A DNA stretch of 42,681 bases from Thermoleophilaceae bacterium (GCA_019683805.1 JADGHQ010000016.1:1-42681), one strand, 5' to 3'; counted from the stretch's first letter, positions 1 through 10,026 are shown. Notes: generated from the letters alone by a model not told the origin. A program made the numbers and translations.

Positions 1-1
1 G

Positions 2-72
2 AGGCGCCGACCGGAATCGAACCGGTGTACGCGGCTTTGCAGGCCGCTGCGTAACCACTCCGCCACGGCGCC
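2..72 (-). tRNA. tRNA-Cys (anticodon GCA)
   Basis: Read on the minus strand, the segment folds as a cloverleaf: the 7-bp acceptor pair GGCGCCG/CGGCGCC closes it, the anticodon loop is CTGCAAA with GCA in the centre, and the T-arm carries GGTTCGATTCC. The discriminator base is U, as is usual for tRNA-Cys. CCA is not encoded. The gene lies at the window edge but appears complete. Confidence 0.96.
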
Positions 73-131
73 CGGAGCGCATCTAGCCTAGCGGCGCCGC
101 CAGTGGGCGCGCACCCCGCTACGCTGCGGCC

Positions 132-620
132 GTGGCGAACCTGTTCGAGCCGGACTGGGACCCGGACGAGCCCGCTCCCGCGCCCTTCACCGCGCGCTCC
201 GCGTCGCTCGGCGCGCAGGCCGGCGGCGAGCGCCTCGGCGCCTCTCTCTACGAGCTGCAGCAGGGTGAGTCGATCTGCCCGCTGCACATCCACTACGCGA
301 ACGAGGAGATGATCTTCGTGATCGCCGGCCGCCCGACGCTGCGAACGCTCGACGGCGAGCGCGAGCTCGAGACCGGCGAGGTGGTGGCCTGCCCCGCCGG
401 CCGCGCCGGGGCGCACAGGATCGACAACCGCCGCGCCGAGTCGGCGCGCGTGCTGATCGTGAGCACGATGATCGCCCCGGAGGTCGCCGAGTACCCCGAC
501 AGCGGCAAGGTGATGGTGCGGACCGCGCCGCCCGGGCGTCCCGTGGGGCCGGACGGCATGCGCAAGCTGCTCCCCCTCGACGCCGAGGTGGACTACTTCG
601 AAGGCGAGGTGGACGGCTGA
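132..620 (+). CDS. Cupin-domain protein
   Basis: A 162-residue single-domain cupin of unknown substrate. Cupin motif 1 is seen around residues 52-66 (HIHYANEEM followed by a Gly), giving likely metal ligands His52, His54 and Glu58 or Glu59. Motif 2 is near residues 88-99 (PAGRAGAHRIDN), with His95 as the fourth ligand. This pattern belongs to small cupin_2 proteins, which bind a divalent metal and act as isomerases, oxygenases or sugar-binding domains. The GTG start has no Shine-Dalgarno sequence, but TACGCT at 120-125 lies 6 bases upstream, which fits a leaderless mRNA. It is followed 17 bases later by ctaA on the same strand, without obvious functional connection. The fold is fairly certain; the function is unknown. 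Confidence 0.85.
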   Translation: MANLFEPDWDPDEPAPAPFTARSASLGAQAGGERLGASLYELQQGESICPLHIHYANEEMIFVIAGRPTLRTLDGERELETGEVVACPAGRAGAHRIDNRRAESARVLIVSTMIAPEVAEYPDSGKVMVRTAPPGRPVGPDGMRKLLPLDAEVDYFEGEVDG

Positions 621-637
621 GGCCCTATCTTGGGGGC

Positions 638-1600
638 GTGCGCGCGCGCCTCGAGATCACCCCCGAGCTCTACCGCAAGGTCGCGGTGGTCTCGCTCGCC
701 GCGCTCTCGCTGATCGTGCTGACCGGCGCCGCGGTGCGGCTCACCGGGTCGGGCCTCGGCTGCCCCGACTGGCCGAAGTGCTACGGCCGCACGGTCGCGC
801 CGCTCGAGTCGCACGCCGTGATCGAGTTCGGGAACCGGCTGTTCTCGGGGTTCGTGAGCCTCGCGGTGGTGGCGGCCGGCGTGCTCGCCTGGCTGCGCCG
901 CCCCTTCCACTGGCACCTCGCGCTCTTCGGCGCGCTGCTGCCGCTCGGCGTGGTCGCCCAGGCGGTGCTCGGCGGGCTCGTCGTCCGGTACCACCTCGCG
1001 CCGGGGCTCGTGATGGGCCACTTCATCCTCTCGATGATGCTGCTCGACGCGGCCTTCGCGCTCGCGTGGTGCTCGACCTACGAGCCGGGCTCGCGGCGGC
1101 ACTCCACCGACCGCCTCGGCGTCTGGGCGGTGCGCGCGCTGATCCCGTTCGGCCAGCTCACGATCCTGCTCGGGACGATCGCGACCGCCTCCGGGCCGCA
1201 CGCGGGCTCCCACGGCGAGACGCTCGTGCGGCGCTTCGACTTCAAGGGCTCGGACACGCTGCACTGGATGGTCCAGCGCCACGGCGCGATCGCCGCGCTC
1301 TTCGGCCTCGCGGCGGTCGCCGTGTGGCTGCTGCTGCGCCGCGAGGGCGGCGAGCGGCGCGCGCTGCGGCCGCTCGGCGTGGTCATCGCGCTGCTCGGCG
1401 CGCAGGGGGTCGTCGGCATCGTCCAGTACGTGCTGAAGCTGCCGGCGGAGCTCGTGTGGGTGCACGTCGCGCTCGCGACCGCGACCTGGCTCGCGATGCT
1501 GTGGAGCGTGGCCGCGGCCGGCCGCCTCTCGCCCCAGGCCGTGAGCACGCGCATCGCGGAGAGGCTCCAGCACGCGGCCGAGCCGGCGCGCGCCGCATAA
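638..1600 (+). CDS. ctaA: Heme A synthase (CtaA/COX15 family)
   Basis: An integral membrane protein of 320 residues that oxidises the C8 methyl of heme O to a formyl group, giving heme A for aa3-type oxidases. About eight hydrophobic segments are visible (from about residues 16, 68, 93, 122, 165, 217, 246 and 272). A CPDWPKC loop supplies the Cys pair at 42 and 48 typical of the Bacillus-type enzyme. Candidate heme-ligating histidines are His128, His215 and His276. The position where many homologues have ExxHR reads EFGNR (63-67), so the first histidine is replaced by Asn66; I believe this also occurs in other actinobacteria but could not check. The GTG start has no Shine-Dalgarno sequence; TATCTT at 626-631 would place a transcript start at the GTG. 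No oxidase subunit genes of the aa3 type are adjacent. Confidence 0.93.
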   Translation: MRARLEITPELYRKVAVVSLAALSLIVLTGAAVRLTGSGLGCPDWPKCYGRTVAPLESHAVIEFGNRLFSGFVSLAVVAAGVLAWLRRPFHWHLALFGALLPLGVVAQAVLGGLVVRYHLAPGLVMGHFILSMMLLDAAFALAWCSTYEPGSRRHSTDRLGVWAVRALIPFGQLTILLGTIATASGPHAGSHGETLVRRFDFKGSDTLHWMVQRHGAIAALFGLAAVAVWLLLRREGGERRALRPLGVVIALLGAQGVVGIVQYVLKLPAELVWVHVALATATWLAMLWSVAAAGRLSPQAVSTRIAERLQHAAEPARAA

Positions 1601-1602
1601 GA

Positions 1603-1632
1603 GGGCGCCGCCGGGGCGGGCGCGGCGTGCCC
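1603..1632 (+). terminator. Possible hairpin terminator after ctaA
   Basis: GGGC-GCCGC (1603-1611 region) can pair with GCGGC-GTGCCC (1622-1632) with a two-base bulge, just after the ctaA stop and before the tRNA-Gly promoter. There is no T-tract, which is common for high-GC actinobacteria. Support is limited to pairing and position. Confidence 0.35.
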
Positions 1633-1643
1633 CTTGCGAGAGG

Positions 1644-1671
1644 TGAACGGGCGGGCGCCCGTGGCTATACT
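1644..1671 (+). promoter_or_regulatory. Putative promoter of tRNA-Gly
   Basis: TATACT at 1666-1671 is close to the -10 consensus and lies 11 bases upstream of the mature tRNA 5' end. A weaker -35 candidate TGAACG is at 1644-1649 with a 16-bp spacer. Confidence 0.55.
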
Positions 1672-1682
1672 CGGCGACCCAC

Positions 1683-1756
1683 GCGGATGTAGCTCAGTTG
1701 GCTAGAGCGTCTGCTTGCCATGCAGAAGGTCGGGGGTTCGAGTCCCCTCATCCGCT
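1683..1756 (+). tRNA. tRNA-Gly (anticodon GCC)
   Basis: The acceptor stem GCGGATG/CATCCGC encloses a complete cloverleaf. The anticodon stem TCTGC/GCAGA encloses the loop TTGCCAT, giving anticodon GCC. The T-arm holds GGTTCGAGTCC, and the D-arm begins TAGCTCAGTTGG. The discriminator base is U and CCA is not encoded. Confidence 0.97.
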
Positions 1757-1984
1757 CTCTCCCTCCCACCGGCGCCCCGGATCAGGGCGCGACTCGCGGG
1801 CTCGTGGATCGTCATCCGGCCTGCGTCGATACGTGCGCGGCGCTCCGCCACAACCAAGCGCCACAGCCGCTGCAGCGCCGGCGGCCAGCGCGCCCGCCGC
1901 GATCTGTCTCCCTGCAAGCGCGGCAAACCCCCGAAACGCCCCCAGGCCCGACGTCTAGACTCGACCTCGGCGAAGGGAGGGAAG

Positions 1985-2362
1985 ATGGAGCACGAGCACA
2001 CGCAGCACGTCGCGGCGCCGCCCGACCGCGTGTTCGACGTCCTCGCCGACGTGGACAACCTGCCGCACTATTTCCCCCAGGTTACGGCCGCCCGGCGGAC
2101 CGGCGGCGACAAGGTCACGATCGAGGCGCGCTACGACGGCGAGACCAAGCACGGCGAGGCGTGGTTCCACACCGACGAGTCCGCGCGCCGCATCGAATGG
2201 GGCTCCCCCGGCAGCGACTACCGCGGCTGGCTCGAGGTCAGCCCCGACGCCGATGGATCGCGGCTCACGCTCTTTCTCACAACCGCGCACGGCGACGCGT
2301 CCGACAGCGAGGTGATGGGGACGCTCGACGCCATCCGGCGCCTCGTAGAGGCCGCCACCTAG
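1985..2362 (+). CDS. SRPBCC (polyketide cyclase/START-like) family protein
   Basis: A 125-residue protein with the layout of the SRPBCC ligand-binding fold: an N-terminal strand (HTQHVAAPPDRVFDVLADVD) leading into the first helix, a run of beta-strands with WFHTDESARRIEW, and a C-terminal helix (residues ~105-123). Such proteins bind hydrophobic ligands or lipids; no catalytic residues can be assigned. The ATG at 1985 is chosen over more distal upstream starts because GGGAGG lies at the right distance and because upstream codons would run through the tRNA. TAGACT at 1956-1961 could be its -10 element. It stands alone between the tRNA and the cyd operon, so context gives no role. Confidence 0.75.
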   Translation: MEHEHTQHVAAPPDRVFDVLADVDNLPHYFPQVTAARRTGGDKVTIEARYDGETKHGEAWFHTDESARRIEWGSPGSDYRGWLEVSPDADGSRLTLFLTTAHGDASDSEVMGTLDAIRRLVEAAT

Positions 2363-2590
2363 CCGGCCCCGGCGGTGTGCGCGCACCACCGCAGGGCCAG
2401 GGAACGCCTTCCGTACTTATCCGCAACGTGATTACGGGCGTCACACGATGGCGGGGCGGCCGGCCGCTGGCACAGTGGCCACCGTGCACGCTGAACGCAC
2501 GCAGCTCCGCAGCACACGAGCCGGCGCAGCAATCTGCCTGAGCGCCCGCCGGCCCGCGACCCCTCCGCGCCGCGCCAGGGAGGCCCGCGC

Positions 2591-3979
2591 GTGACCTCGC
2601 TCGAGCTCGCACGCTGGCAGTTCGGCATCACCACGCTCTACCACTTCATCTTCGTGCCGATCACGATCGGCCTCGCGACCTTCACCGCCTACTGCCAGAC
2701 GCGCTGGCACCGGAGCGGCGAGGAGCACTGGCTGCGGGCGACGCGCTTCTGGGGCAAGCTCGTACTGATCTCGTTCGCGCTCGGGGTCGCCACCGGGATC
2801 GTGCAGGAGTTCCAGTTCGGCATGAACTGGTCGAACTACTCGCGCTTCGTAGGCGACATCTTCGGGGCGCCGCTCGCGATGGAGGGCCTCGCCGCGTTCT
2901 TCGTCGAGTCCACCTTCCTGGGGCTGTGGATCTTCGGCTGGGGCAGGCTCTCGCCGCGCGTGCACCTCGCCTGCGCGTGGGCGATCGCCGGCGCGACGGC
3001 GCTGTCGGCCTACTTCATCCTCGCCGCGAACTCGTGGATGCAGCACCCGGTCGGCTACCGGATGGTGGACGGCCGGCCGCGGCTCACCAACATCGCCGCG
3101 GTCCTCTTCAACAACACCGCGATCTACGCGTTCGTCCACACGATTATCGCGGCCCTGCTCACCGCCGGCATGCTCGTGATCGCGATCTCCGCCTGGCACC
3201 TGCGCCGCGGCAACGAGGCAGCCGGCGTCTTCTCCGCCTCGATTCGCCTCGCGCTGCCGCTCGTCGCGGTCGCAGCCCTCCTGCAGTTCTTCGTCGGGCA
3301 CTTCGACGGCATCCTCATGACCAAGCAGCAGCCGATGAAGATGGCCGCGGCCGACGCCGTGTTCGAGACCAAGCGCGGCGCCGGGCTCTCGCTGTTCGCG
3401 ACGGGCGACTTCGAGTCGAACCCCCGCGGCCTCGACCGCAACATCGAGGTCCCGAACCTCCTGTCGTGGATCTCGACCGGCTATCCCCGCGGCGAGATCA
3501 AGGGCGTGAACGACCTCGACCGCGAGTACGGCGCCCGCTACGGACCCGGCGAGTACGCGCCGATCGTGGCCGTGGCGTACTGGTCCTGGCGCGCGATGAT
3601 CGGCTGCGCGGTCGGGATGTTCGCGGTGGGCGCCTTCGGCTGGTGGCGCGCGCGGCGCGGCGAGCTCTTGCGCTCCAGGCGCTTCCTGCGGCTCGCGGTC
3701 CCGGCCGCGGCGCTCCCCTTCGTCGCGAGCTCGACCGGCTGGATCTTCACCGAGATGGGCCGCCAGCCGTGGGTCGTGTTCGGCCTGCTGAAGACGAGCG
3801 ACGCGGGCTCGCCCAGCGTGAGCACGGCCGAGGTGCTCGTCACGCTGATCGGCTTCACGCTGCTCTACGGCGTGCTCGCCGCGATCGCCGGGCGGATCTT
3901 CCTGAGGACCGCCCGCAAGGGTCCACCCGAGGAGGGCGCGGCCGAGGAGCCGGGCCAGGAGCTGGCGCTCGCCTACTGA
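2591..3979 (+). CDS. cydA: Cytochrome bd oxidase subunit I
   Basis: Catalytic subunit of the quinol:O2 oxidoreductase of the cytoplasmic membrane, 462 residues. The heme ligands known from E. coli have counterparts here: His18 (in LYHFIFVPITIG), His183 (in AFVHTII) and Met389 (in TEMGRQPW). The GMNWSNYSRFVGDIFGAPLA segment and the GRQPW motif are family hallmarks. The protein is about 60 residues shorter than E. coli CydA, consistent with the short Q-loop subfamily common in Gram-positive bacteria. GTG start with AGGGAGG 9 bases upstream. It heads a tightly packed cydABDC operon; cydB starts 3 bases after the stop. Bd oxidases have high oxygen affinity and tolerate sulfide and NO. Confidence 0.97.
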   Translation: MTSLELARWQFGITTLYHFIFVPITIGLATFTAYCQTRWHRSGEEHWLRATRFWGKLVLISFALGVATGIVQEFQFGMNWSNYSRFVGDIFGAPLAMEGLAAFFVESTFLGLWIFGWGRLSPRVHLACAWAIAGATALSAYFILAANSWMQHPVGYRMVDGRPRLTNIAAVLFNNTAIYAFVHTIIAALLTAGMLVIAISAWHLRRGNEAAGVFSASIRLALPLVAVAALLQFFVGHFDGILMTKQQPMKMAAADAVFETKRGAGLSLFATGDFESNPRGLDRNIEVPNLLSWISTGYPRGEIKGVNDLDREYGARYGPGEYAPIVAVAYWSWRAMIGCAVGMFAVGAFGWWRARRGELLRSRRFLRLAVPAAALPFVASSTGWIFTEMGRQPWVVFGLLKTSDAGSPSVSTAEVLVTLIGFTLLYGVLAAIAGRIFLRTARKGPPEEGAAEEPGQELALAY

Positions 3980-3982
3980 GCC

Positions 3983-5039
<1,057 letters not shown>

Positions 5040-5062
<23 letters not shown>

Positions 5063-6773
5063 CGCGGGCGCGCGGGACGGCAGGGGCCGGGCCCAGGGAA
5101 GGCTGATCCGGGCGAGCCGCGCGGCGCGCCTCCACCTCGTCGCGACGGTGGCCCTCGGGCTCGCGACGACGGCGCTGATCGTCGCGCAGGCCACGCTGCT
5201 CGCACACGTCGTGGCGCGCGTGTTCGTCGACGGCGCGGCGCTCGCGGACGTGGCGCCCTCGCTCTGGTGGCTCGCGGCCGCGAGCGTCGCGCGCGGGCTC
5301 GCCGCCGCCGGGACCGAGGCCGGCGGCCGCTACGGCGCGGCGCGCGTGCTGGCCGACCTGCGCGAGCGGCTCGTCCGGCGGCTCCTGCTCGAGCGCCCGG
5401 GGAGCCTCGCGGGCGAGCACGCCGGCGAGCTCGCGGCCACGGCGGTGCAGGGCGTCGACGCGCTCGAGGCCTACTTCGCGCGCTACCTGCCGCAGGCGGC
5501 GCTCTCCTGCCTCGCGCCGGTCGCGATCCTCGCGTGGGTCCTGCCGCGGGACCTCGAGGCCGCGGCGATCCTCGCGGTCACCGTCCCGCTGATCCCCCTC
5601 TTCATGGTCCTGATCGGCAGGCTCGCCGCGGAGCGGACGCGGCGGCGCTGGCGGACGCTGTCGGCGCTCAGCGCCCGCTTCCTCGACCTCGTCTCGGGGC
5701 TCGAGACGCTGCGGGCGTTCGGGCGCACGAGCGCCGCCGGCCGCGCGCTCGACGAGGCCGGCGAGCGCTACCGCCGGGAGACGATGGCGACGCTGCGGAT
5801 CGGCTTCCTCTCGGCTCTCGTCCTCGAGCTCCTGGCGACGCTCGGTACCGCGCTCGTCGCGGTCACGGTGGGCGTGCAGCTCGCCTCCGGATCGCTCGGG
5901 CTCGAGGCGGGGCTCACCGTGCTCATCCTCGCCCCCGAGCTCTACGCGCCGCTGCGCGAGCTCGGCGCGCAGTTCCACGCGAGCGCCGACGGGCTCGCGG
6001 CGGCAGAGCGCATCCTCGAGGTGCTCGACGCGCCCGGCGGCGTCACGGTGCGCCGCCCCACCGTCGAGCCGCCCGACCCGGCGCTCGTGCCGGTGTCGCT
6101 CGAGGACGTGCGCTTCACCTATCCGGGCCGCTCGGCGCCCGTGCTCGACGGCGCGAGCCTGACGCTCGAGCCCGGCAGGCTCACCGCGCTCGTCGGGCCG
6201 AGCGGCGCCGGCAAGACCACGCTCGCGCTGCTCGTGCTGCGGCTCGCCGACCCCGACTCGGGCACGGTCGCGTGCGGCGGCGTCGATCTGCGCCGGGTCG
6301 AGCCGCGCGCGTGGCGGCGGCGCGCGGCCTGGGTGCCCCAGCGGGCGACGATCTTCGCCGGCACGGTCGAGGACAACGTCCGGCTCGCCCGGCCCGAGGC
6401 GACGAGCGCCGAGGTGGCAGAGGCCCTGCGCGCGGCGGGCGCGGAGGAGTTCGTGGCGGCGCTGCCCGACGGAGCGCAGACCAGGCTCGGTGACGGCGGG
6501 CGGCGGCTGTCCGCCGGCCAGTCCCGGCGGATCGCCCTGGCGCGCGCCTTCCTCAGCGACGCTTCGCTCGTCGTCCTCGACGAGCCGACCGCCCATCTCG
6601 ACGCCCACTCCGCGGCGGCGGTCGAGGCCGCGATCGGGCGCCTCGCGGCCGGGCGCACGGTGCTGCTCATAACCCACCGGCCCGAGCTCGCCGCCGCCTG
6701 CGACCGGGTGCTCGAGCTGCGGCACGGGCGGATCGCCGCGCTCGGGAGGCAGGGCCTGGAGGCGGCCGCGTGA
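5040..6773 (+). CDS. cydD: CydD, ABC exporter subunit for cytochrome bd assembly
   Basis: A 577-residue fused ABC exporter half: a six-helix membrane domain (residues ~25-310) followed by a nucleotide-binding domain. Walker A GPSGAGKTT is at 386-394, the signature LSAGQ at 490-494, and Walker B LVVLDEP around 510. With CydC it forms the heterodimer that exports cysteine and glutathione-type thiols and is required for assembly of bd oxidase in bacteria where it has been tested. The signature Gly-Gly is replaced by Ala-Gly. The GTG at 5040 lies inside cydB; the overlap suggests translational coupling. Its position after cydAB supports CydD over a generic exporter. Confidence 0.93.
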
Positions 6774-8455
6774 GCCTCAGCCGGCGCGGCTCGCATGCGC
6801 CGCTGTGGCGCATGGCGCGCGCGACCCGCTCGCGCTGGCGCCTGCTCGCGCTCTCCGTGCTGCTCGGCGCGGGGGCGGTGCTCGCCGGGGTCGGGCTGCT
6901 CGCGGTGTCCGGGTACCTGATCAGCCGCGCGGCGCAGCGGCCCGAGATCCTCTCCCTCGGCGTCGCGATCGCAGCCGTCCGCTCGCTTGCGATCGCGCGC
7001 GCGGCGCTCCGCTACGGCGAGCGGCTCGCCTCCCACGATCTCGCCTTCCGCACGCTCGCCGACCTGCGCCGGAGGCTCTTCGCGCGCCTCGTGCCGCTCG
7101 TGCCGGGCGGCCTCCCCGGGGTGGGGCGGGCGGACGTGCTGAGCCGCTTCGTCGGCGACGTCGACCGCCTCCAGGACCTCTACCTCCGCGCGCTGGGGCC
7201 GGTCGCCGTGGGGCTCCTCTCCGCAGCGGCGACCCTGCTGATCGCGTTCGCGCTCCTGCCGGCAGCCGCCGCGGCGCTCGCCGTCGGACTGCTCGTCGCC
7301 GGGCTCGTCACGCCGCTCTTGACCCGCGCGGCGGCGCGCGCGGCCGGGAGGCGCCAGGCCGCGGCGCGCGCCGCGCTCACCGCCGCGATCGTCGAGGTGA
7401 CCGGCGGCGCGGCTGAGATCGCGCTCGCCGGGCGCGAACGCGACTGGATCGAGCGGGCCGACCGGGCGAGCGCCCGCCTGGCGCGGATCCAGCGCCGCGA
7501 CGCCCTCTCGGGCGGGCTGGCGACGGGGCTCGCGACCGCGGCGACCGGGCTGACCGCCGTGGGCGTCGCGCTGGTCGCCGTACCCGCCGTCCGCGGGGGA
7601 GCGCTCGCGGGCGTGCTGCTCGCCGCCGTGCTCCTGCTGACCCTGGGCGCCTTCGAGACGGTTCGACCGCTCCCGTCCGCCGGCGCCAGCATCGACGCCT
7701 GCGGCGCGGCCGCCCGGCGCATCGAGGACATCCTCGACCGTCCGGCGCCGGTGGTCGACCCCGAGCAACCGGCGCGCCCGCCGAGCGCAGGCGACCTCGA
7801 GGCCCGCGGCCTGCGCTTCCGCTACGACGACGCGGGCCCCTGGCTGCTCGCGGGCGTCGACATGCGGCTCGCGCCCGGGAAGGCGATCGCCCTCGCCGGC
7901 CCGAGCGGCTGCGGGAAGAGCACGCTTGCCGAGCTCCTCGTCAGGTTCCGCGACCCGGTGGCGGGCGCCGTCCTGCTCGGCGGGATCGACCTGCGCGATC
8001 TCCCCCAGGAGGAGCTGCGCGACGCCGTGCTGCTCGGCTCGCAGGACGCCTACCTCTTCGACGGAACGATCCGCGAGAACCTCGCCCTGGCGAAGCCGGA
8101 CGCCTCACAGGCCGAGCTCGAGCGAGCGGCCCGGCGCGTCGGGCTCGGGCCCTGGCTCGCCGCGCTCCCCGACGGGCTCGACACCGCGGTCGGGGAACAG
8201 GGGGCGCAGGTCTCGGGCGGCCAGCGCCGCCGCATCGCGGCAGCACGGCTGCTGCTCTCCCCCGCGCGCTTCCTGATCGCGGACGAGCCGGCCGCCCACC
8301 TCGACCCGCCGGCCGCCGCCGCGCTCCACGCCGAGCTCGCGCGCGAGGCCCGAGCCGGGCGCGGCGTGCTCCTGATAGCCCACGAGCCCTACGGCCTTGA
8401 GCGCTTCGACGAGGTGCTCGAGCTCCGCGAAGGGCGCCTGAAGGCCCGGGGTTAG
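6770..8455 (+). CDS. cydC: CydC, ABC exporter subunit for cytochrome bd assembly
   Basis: Partner half-transporter of CydD, 561 residues. The membrane domain has about six hydrophobic segments; Walker A GPSGCGKST is at 377-385, the signature VSGGQ around 481-485, and Walker B FLIADEP about 20 residues later. Both halves keep an intact Walker A and the acidic residue after Walker B. The GTG start overlaps the cydD stop by 4 bases (GTGA), a typical coupling arrangement. The gene order A-B-D-C matches that of many actinobacteria and Bacillus. It ends with a hairpin that closes the operon. Confidence 0.93.
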   Translation: MSLSRRGSHAPLWRMARATRSRWRLLALSVLLGAGAVLAGVGLLAVSGYLISRAAQRPEILSLGVAIAAVRSLAIARAALRYGERLASHDLAFRTLADLRRRLFARLVPLVPGGLPGVGRADVLSRFVGDVDRLQDLYLRALGPVAVGLLSAAATLLIAFALLPAAAAALAVGLLVAGLVTPLLTRAAARAAGRRQAAARAALTAAIVEVTGGAAEIALAGRERDWIERADRASARLARIQRRDALSGGLATGLATAATGLTAVGVALVAVPAVRGGALAGVLLAAVLLLTLGAFETVRPLPSAGASIDACGAAARRIEDILDRPAPVVDPEQPARPPSAGDLEARGLRFRYDDAGPWLLAGVDMRLAPGKAIALAGPSGCGKSTLAELLVRFRDPVAGAVLLGGIDLRDLPQEELRDAVLLGSQDAYLFDGTIRENLALAKPDASQAELERAARRVGLGPWLAALPDGLDTAVGEQGAQVSGGQRRRIAAARLLLSPARFLIADEPAAHLDPPAAAALHAELAREARAGRGVLLIAHEPYGLERFDEVLELREGRLKARG

Positions 8456-8470
8456 CGGGGCCTTCCCCGC
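8455..8470 (+). terminator. GC hairpin terminator after cydC
   Basis: GCGGGG (8455-8460), loop CCTT, CCCCGC (8465-8470): a perfect 6-bp G/C stem that starts at the last base of the cydC stop codon. There is no T-tract. It probably ends the cyd transcript. Confidence 0.5.
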
Positions 8471-8569
8471 CGGATGTCACCGCCGGGCGGCGCTCGCGTG
8501 CGGGCGAGGGCGCTGCCGCGCCGGCGACGGACTCGAAGGAAAACCGTTCCACCCCGCTTGACAGCGCAC

Positions 8570-8598
8570 TACCAAGGATGGGAGGCTCTCGCTTGGTA
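8570..8598. promoter_or_regulatory. Inverted repeat upstream of the aminotransferase gene
   Basis: TACCAAG at 8570-8576 and CTTGGTA at 8592-8598 are perfect inverted arms with a 15-bp spacer, so the arm centres are 22 bp apart (two helical turns). A consensus-like TTGACA lies just upstream at 8558-8563, and TACTAA at 8607-8612 could be a -10 element. It is unrelated to the TGGAACGTTCCA operators elsewhere in the window. It could be a dimer-binding operator or an RNA hairpin. Confidence 0.45.
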
Positions 8599-8612
8599 AA
8601 CCGCTCTACTAA

Positions 8613-9980
8613 GTGGGGATCGATCACGTGGGACAGCGTCAGACCGCCGCACCCGACATCTACTCCGTCGCGCGGGATCACTACATCTGGCCGCAGTTGA
8701 CGCGCGCCGAGCTCGACGCGGGGGCGCCGCAGCTCCTGAAGGCCGGCGCCGGCGTGCGCGTCCGGACGGCCGACGGCAGCGAGTACCTCGACCTGATGAG
8801 CACGGTTTCCCGAGCCTCCTCCCTGGGCTACGGCGAGGAGCGCATCGCGCGCGCCGTGTACGAGCAGCTGCGCCGACTCCACTACGGCGGAACCGCGCAC
8901 TCGCAGGCGGAGGTGACGATCGAGCTGGCGCAGCGGATCGCGGGGCTCGCTCCCGGCGACCTCACGGCGTGCGTCTTCGTCTCGAGCGGCTCCGAGGCCA
9001 ACGAGGTCGCCTTCAAGCTCGCGCGCTTCTACCACCACGCGCGGGGGACGAAGCCCCGCGCCTACAAGGTGATCGCGCGCTGGAAGGACTACCACGGGGC
9101 CGCCGGCGGAGCGACCGTCGCGAGCGACTGGCTCGGCGTGCGCCGGCCGATGGAGCCGGGCGTGCCCGGGTTCTCCCGCATCCCGTCGCCGATCGCGTAC
9201 CGCTGCCCGTTCGGCCTCGCGCACGACGACTGCGGCGAGGCCTGCGCGCTGCGCTGCGCCGACTACCTCGAGCAGCAGATCCTGCACGAGGGCCCCGAGC
9301 TCGTGTCGGCGTTCATCCTCGAGCCGATCGCGCAGGCCGACGGCGTGCAGATCCCGCCCCCCGGCTACCTCCGGCGCGTGCGGGAGATCTGCACGAAGTA
9401 CGACGTCGTCCTCATCGCGGACGAGGTGATCACCGGCTTCGGCCGCACGGGCAAGTGGTTCAGCGTCGACCACTGGGGCATCGAGCCGGACATCATCACC
9501 ATGGCGAAGGGGATCACCGCCGGCTACGTCCCCCTAGGTGCGGCGATCGCGAGCCGGGAGATCCGCGACGCGCTCGACGGCTATCCGGACATCCACACCT
9601 ACGGCGGCCACCCGGCGGCCGCGGTGGCGGCTCTGACCGCGATCGACATCTACGAGGGCGACGGGCTGCTCGAGCGCGCCGCCGAGCTCGGCGCGCACGC
9701 GCTCGAGACGCTGCGCGAGCTCGACGACCTCGACGCCGTCGGCGACGTCCGCGGCCTCGGGCTCTGGCTGGCGATCGACTTCACCGCGGACCCCGCCACG
9801 CGCGAGCCGCTCCCGAAGGACACCCTCAAGGCGATCGTGGACCGCACGCGCGAGCTCGGCGTGCTCGTGAGCAACAACGGCACGGCGATCGAGCTCGCGC
9901 CGCCGCTCGTGATCAGCCGCGCGGACCTCGACGAGGGGCTCGGGCGCTTCGCGCAGGCGGTCAGAGAGGTCCTCCGCTAG
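8613..9980 (+). CDS. Class III (PLP-dependent) aminotransferase
   Basis: A fold-type I aminotransferase of 455 residues. The PLP Lys is most likely Lys299 in TMAKGITAGY; DEVITGFGRTG is the Asp-bearing cofactor motif, and SSGSEANEVAFKLAR is the phosphate-binding segment. The family includes omega-amino acid:pyruvate, ornithine and GABA aminotransferases and glutamate-1-semialdehyde aminomutase; the substrate cannot be read from sequence. A Cys-rich insertion near residues 190-215 (CPFGLAHDDCGEACALRC) is unusual. The reading frame is closed by TAA directly before GTG 8613; GTG 8628, with GGGGA upstream, is an alternative start. It is monocistronic, with an inverted repeat upstream, and faces the end of the inositol operon. 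Confidence 0.88.
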   Translation: MGIDHVGQRQTAAPDIYSVARDHYIWPQLTRAELDAGAPQLLKAGAGVRVRTADGSEYLDLMSTVSRASSLGYGEERIARAVYEQLRRLHYGGTAHSQAEVTIELAQRIAGLAPGDLTACVFVSSGSEANEVAFKLARFYHHARGTKPRAYKVIARWKDYHGAAGGATVASDWLGVRRPMEPGVPGFSRIPSPIAYRCPFGLAHDDCGEACALRCADYLEQQILHEGPELVSAFILEPIAQADGVQIPPPGYLRRVREICTKYDVVLIADEVITGFGRTGKWFSVDHWGIEPDIITMAKGITAGYVPLGAAIASREIRDALDGYPDIHTYGGHPAAAVAALTAIDIYEGDGLLERAAELGAHALETLRELDDLDAVGDVRGLGLWLAIDFTADPATREPLPKDTLKAIVDRTRELGVLVSNNGTAIELAPPLVISRADLDEGLGRFAQAVREVLR

Positions 9981-10026
9981 GCCCCGCCCGGCGAGGATCC
10001 GGCGCTCTCTGCGCGGCAAGCCGTAG

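Noticed and set aside
2428-2444. GTGA-N9-TCAC inverted repeat upstream of cydA, considered as a CRP/FNR-like or redox-regulator site
   Set aside because: Arms are only 4 bp and spacing does not match CRP (N6) or Rex sites; too weak to call.
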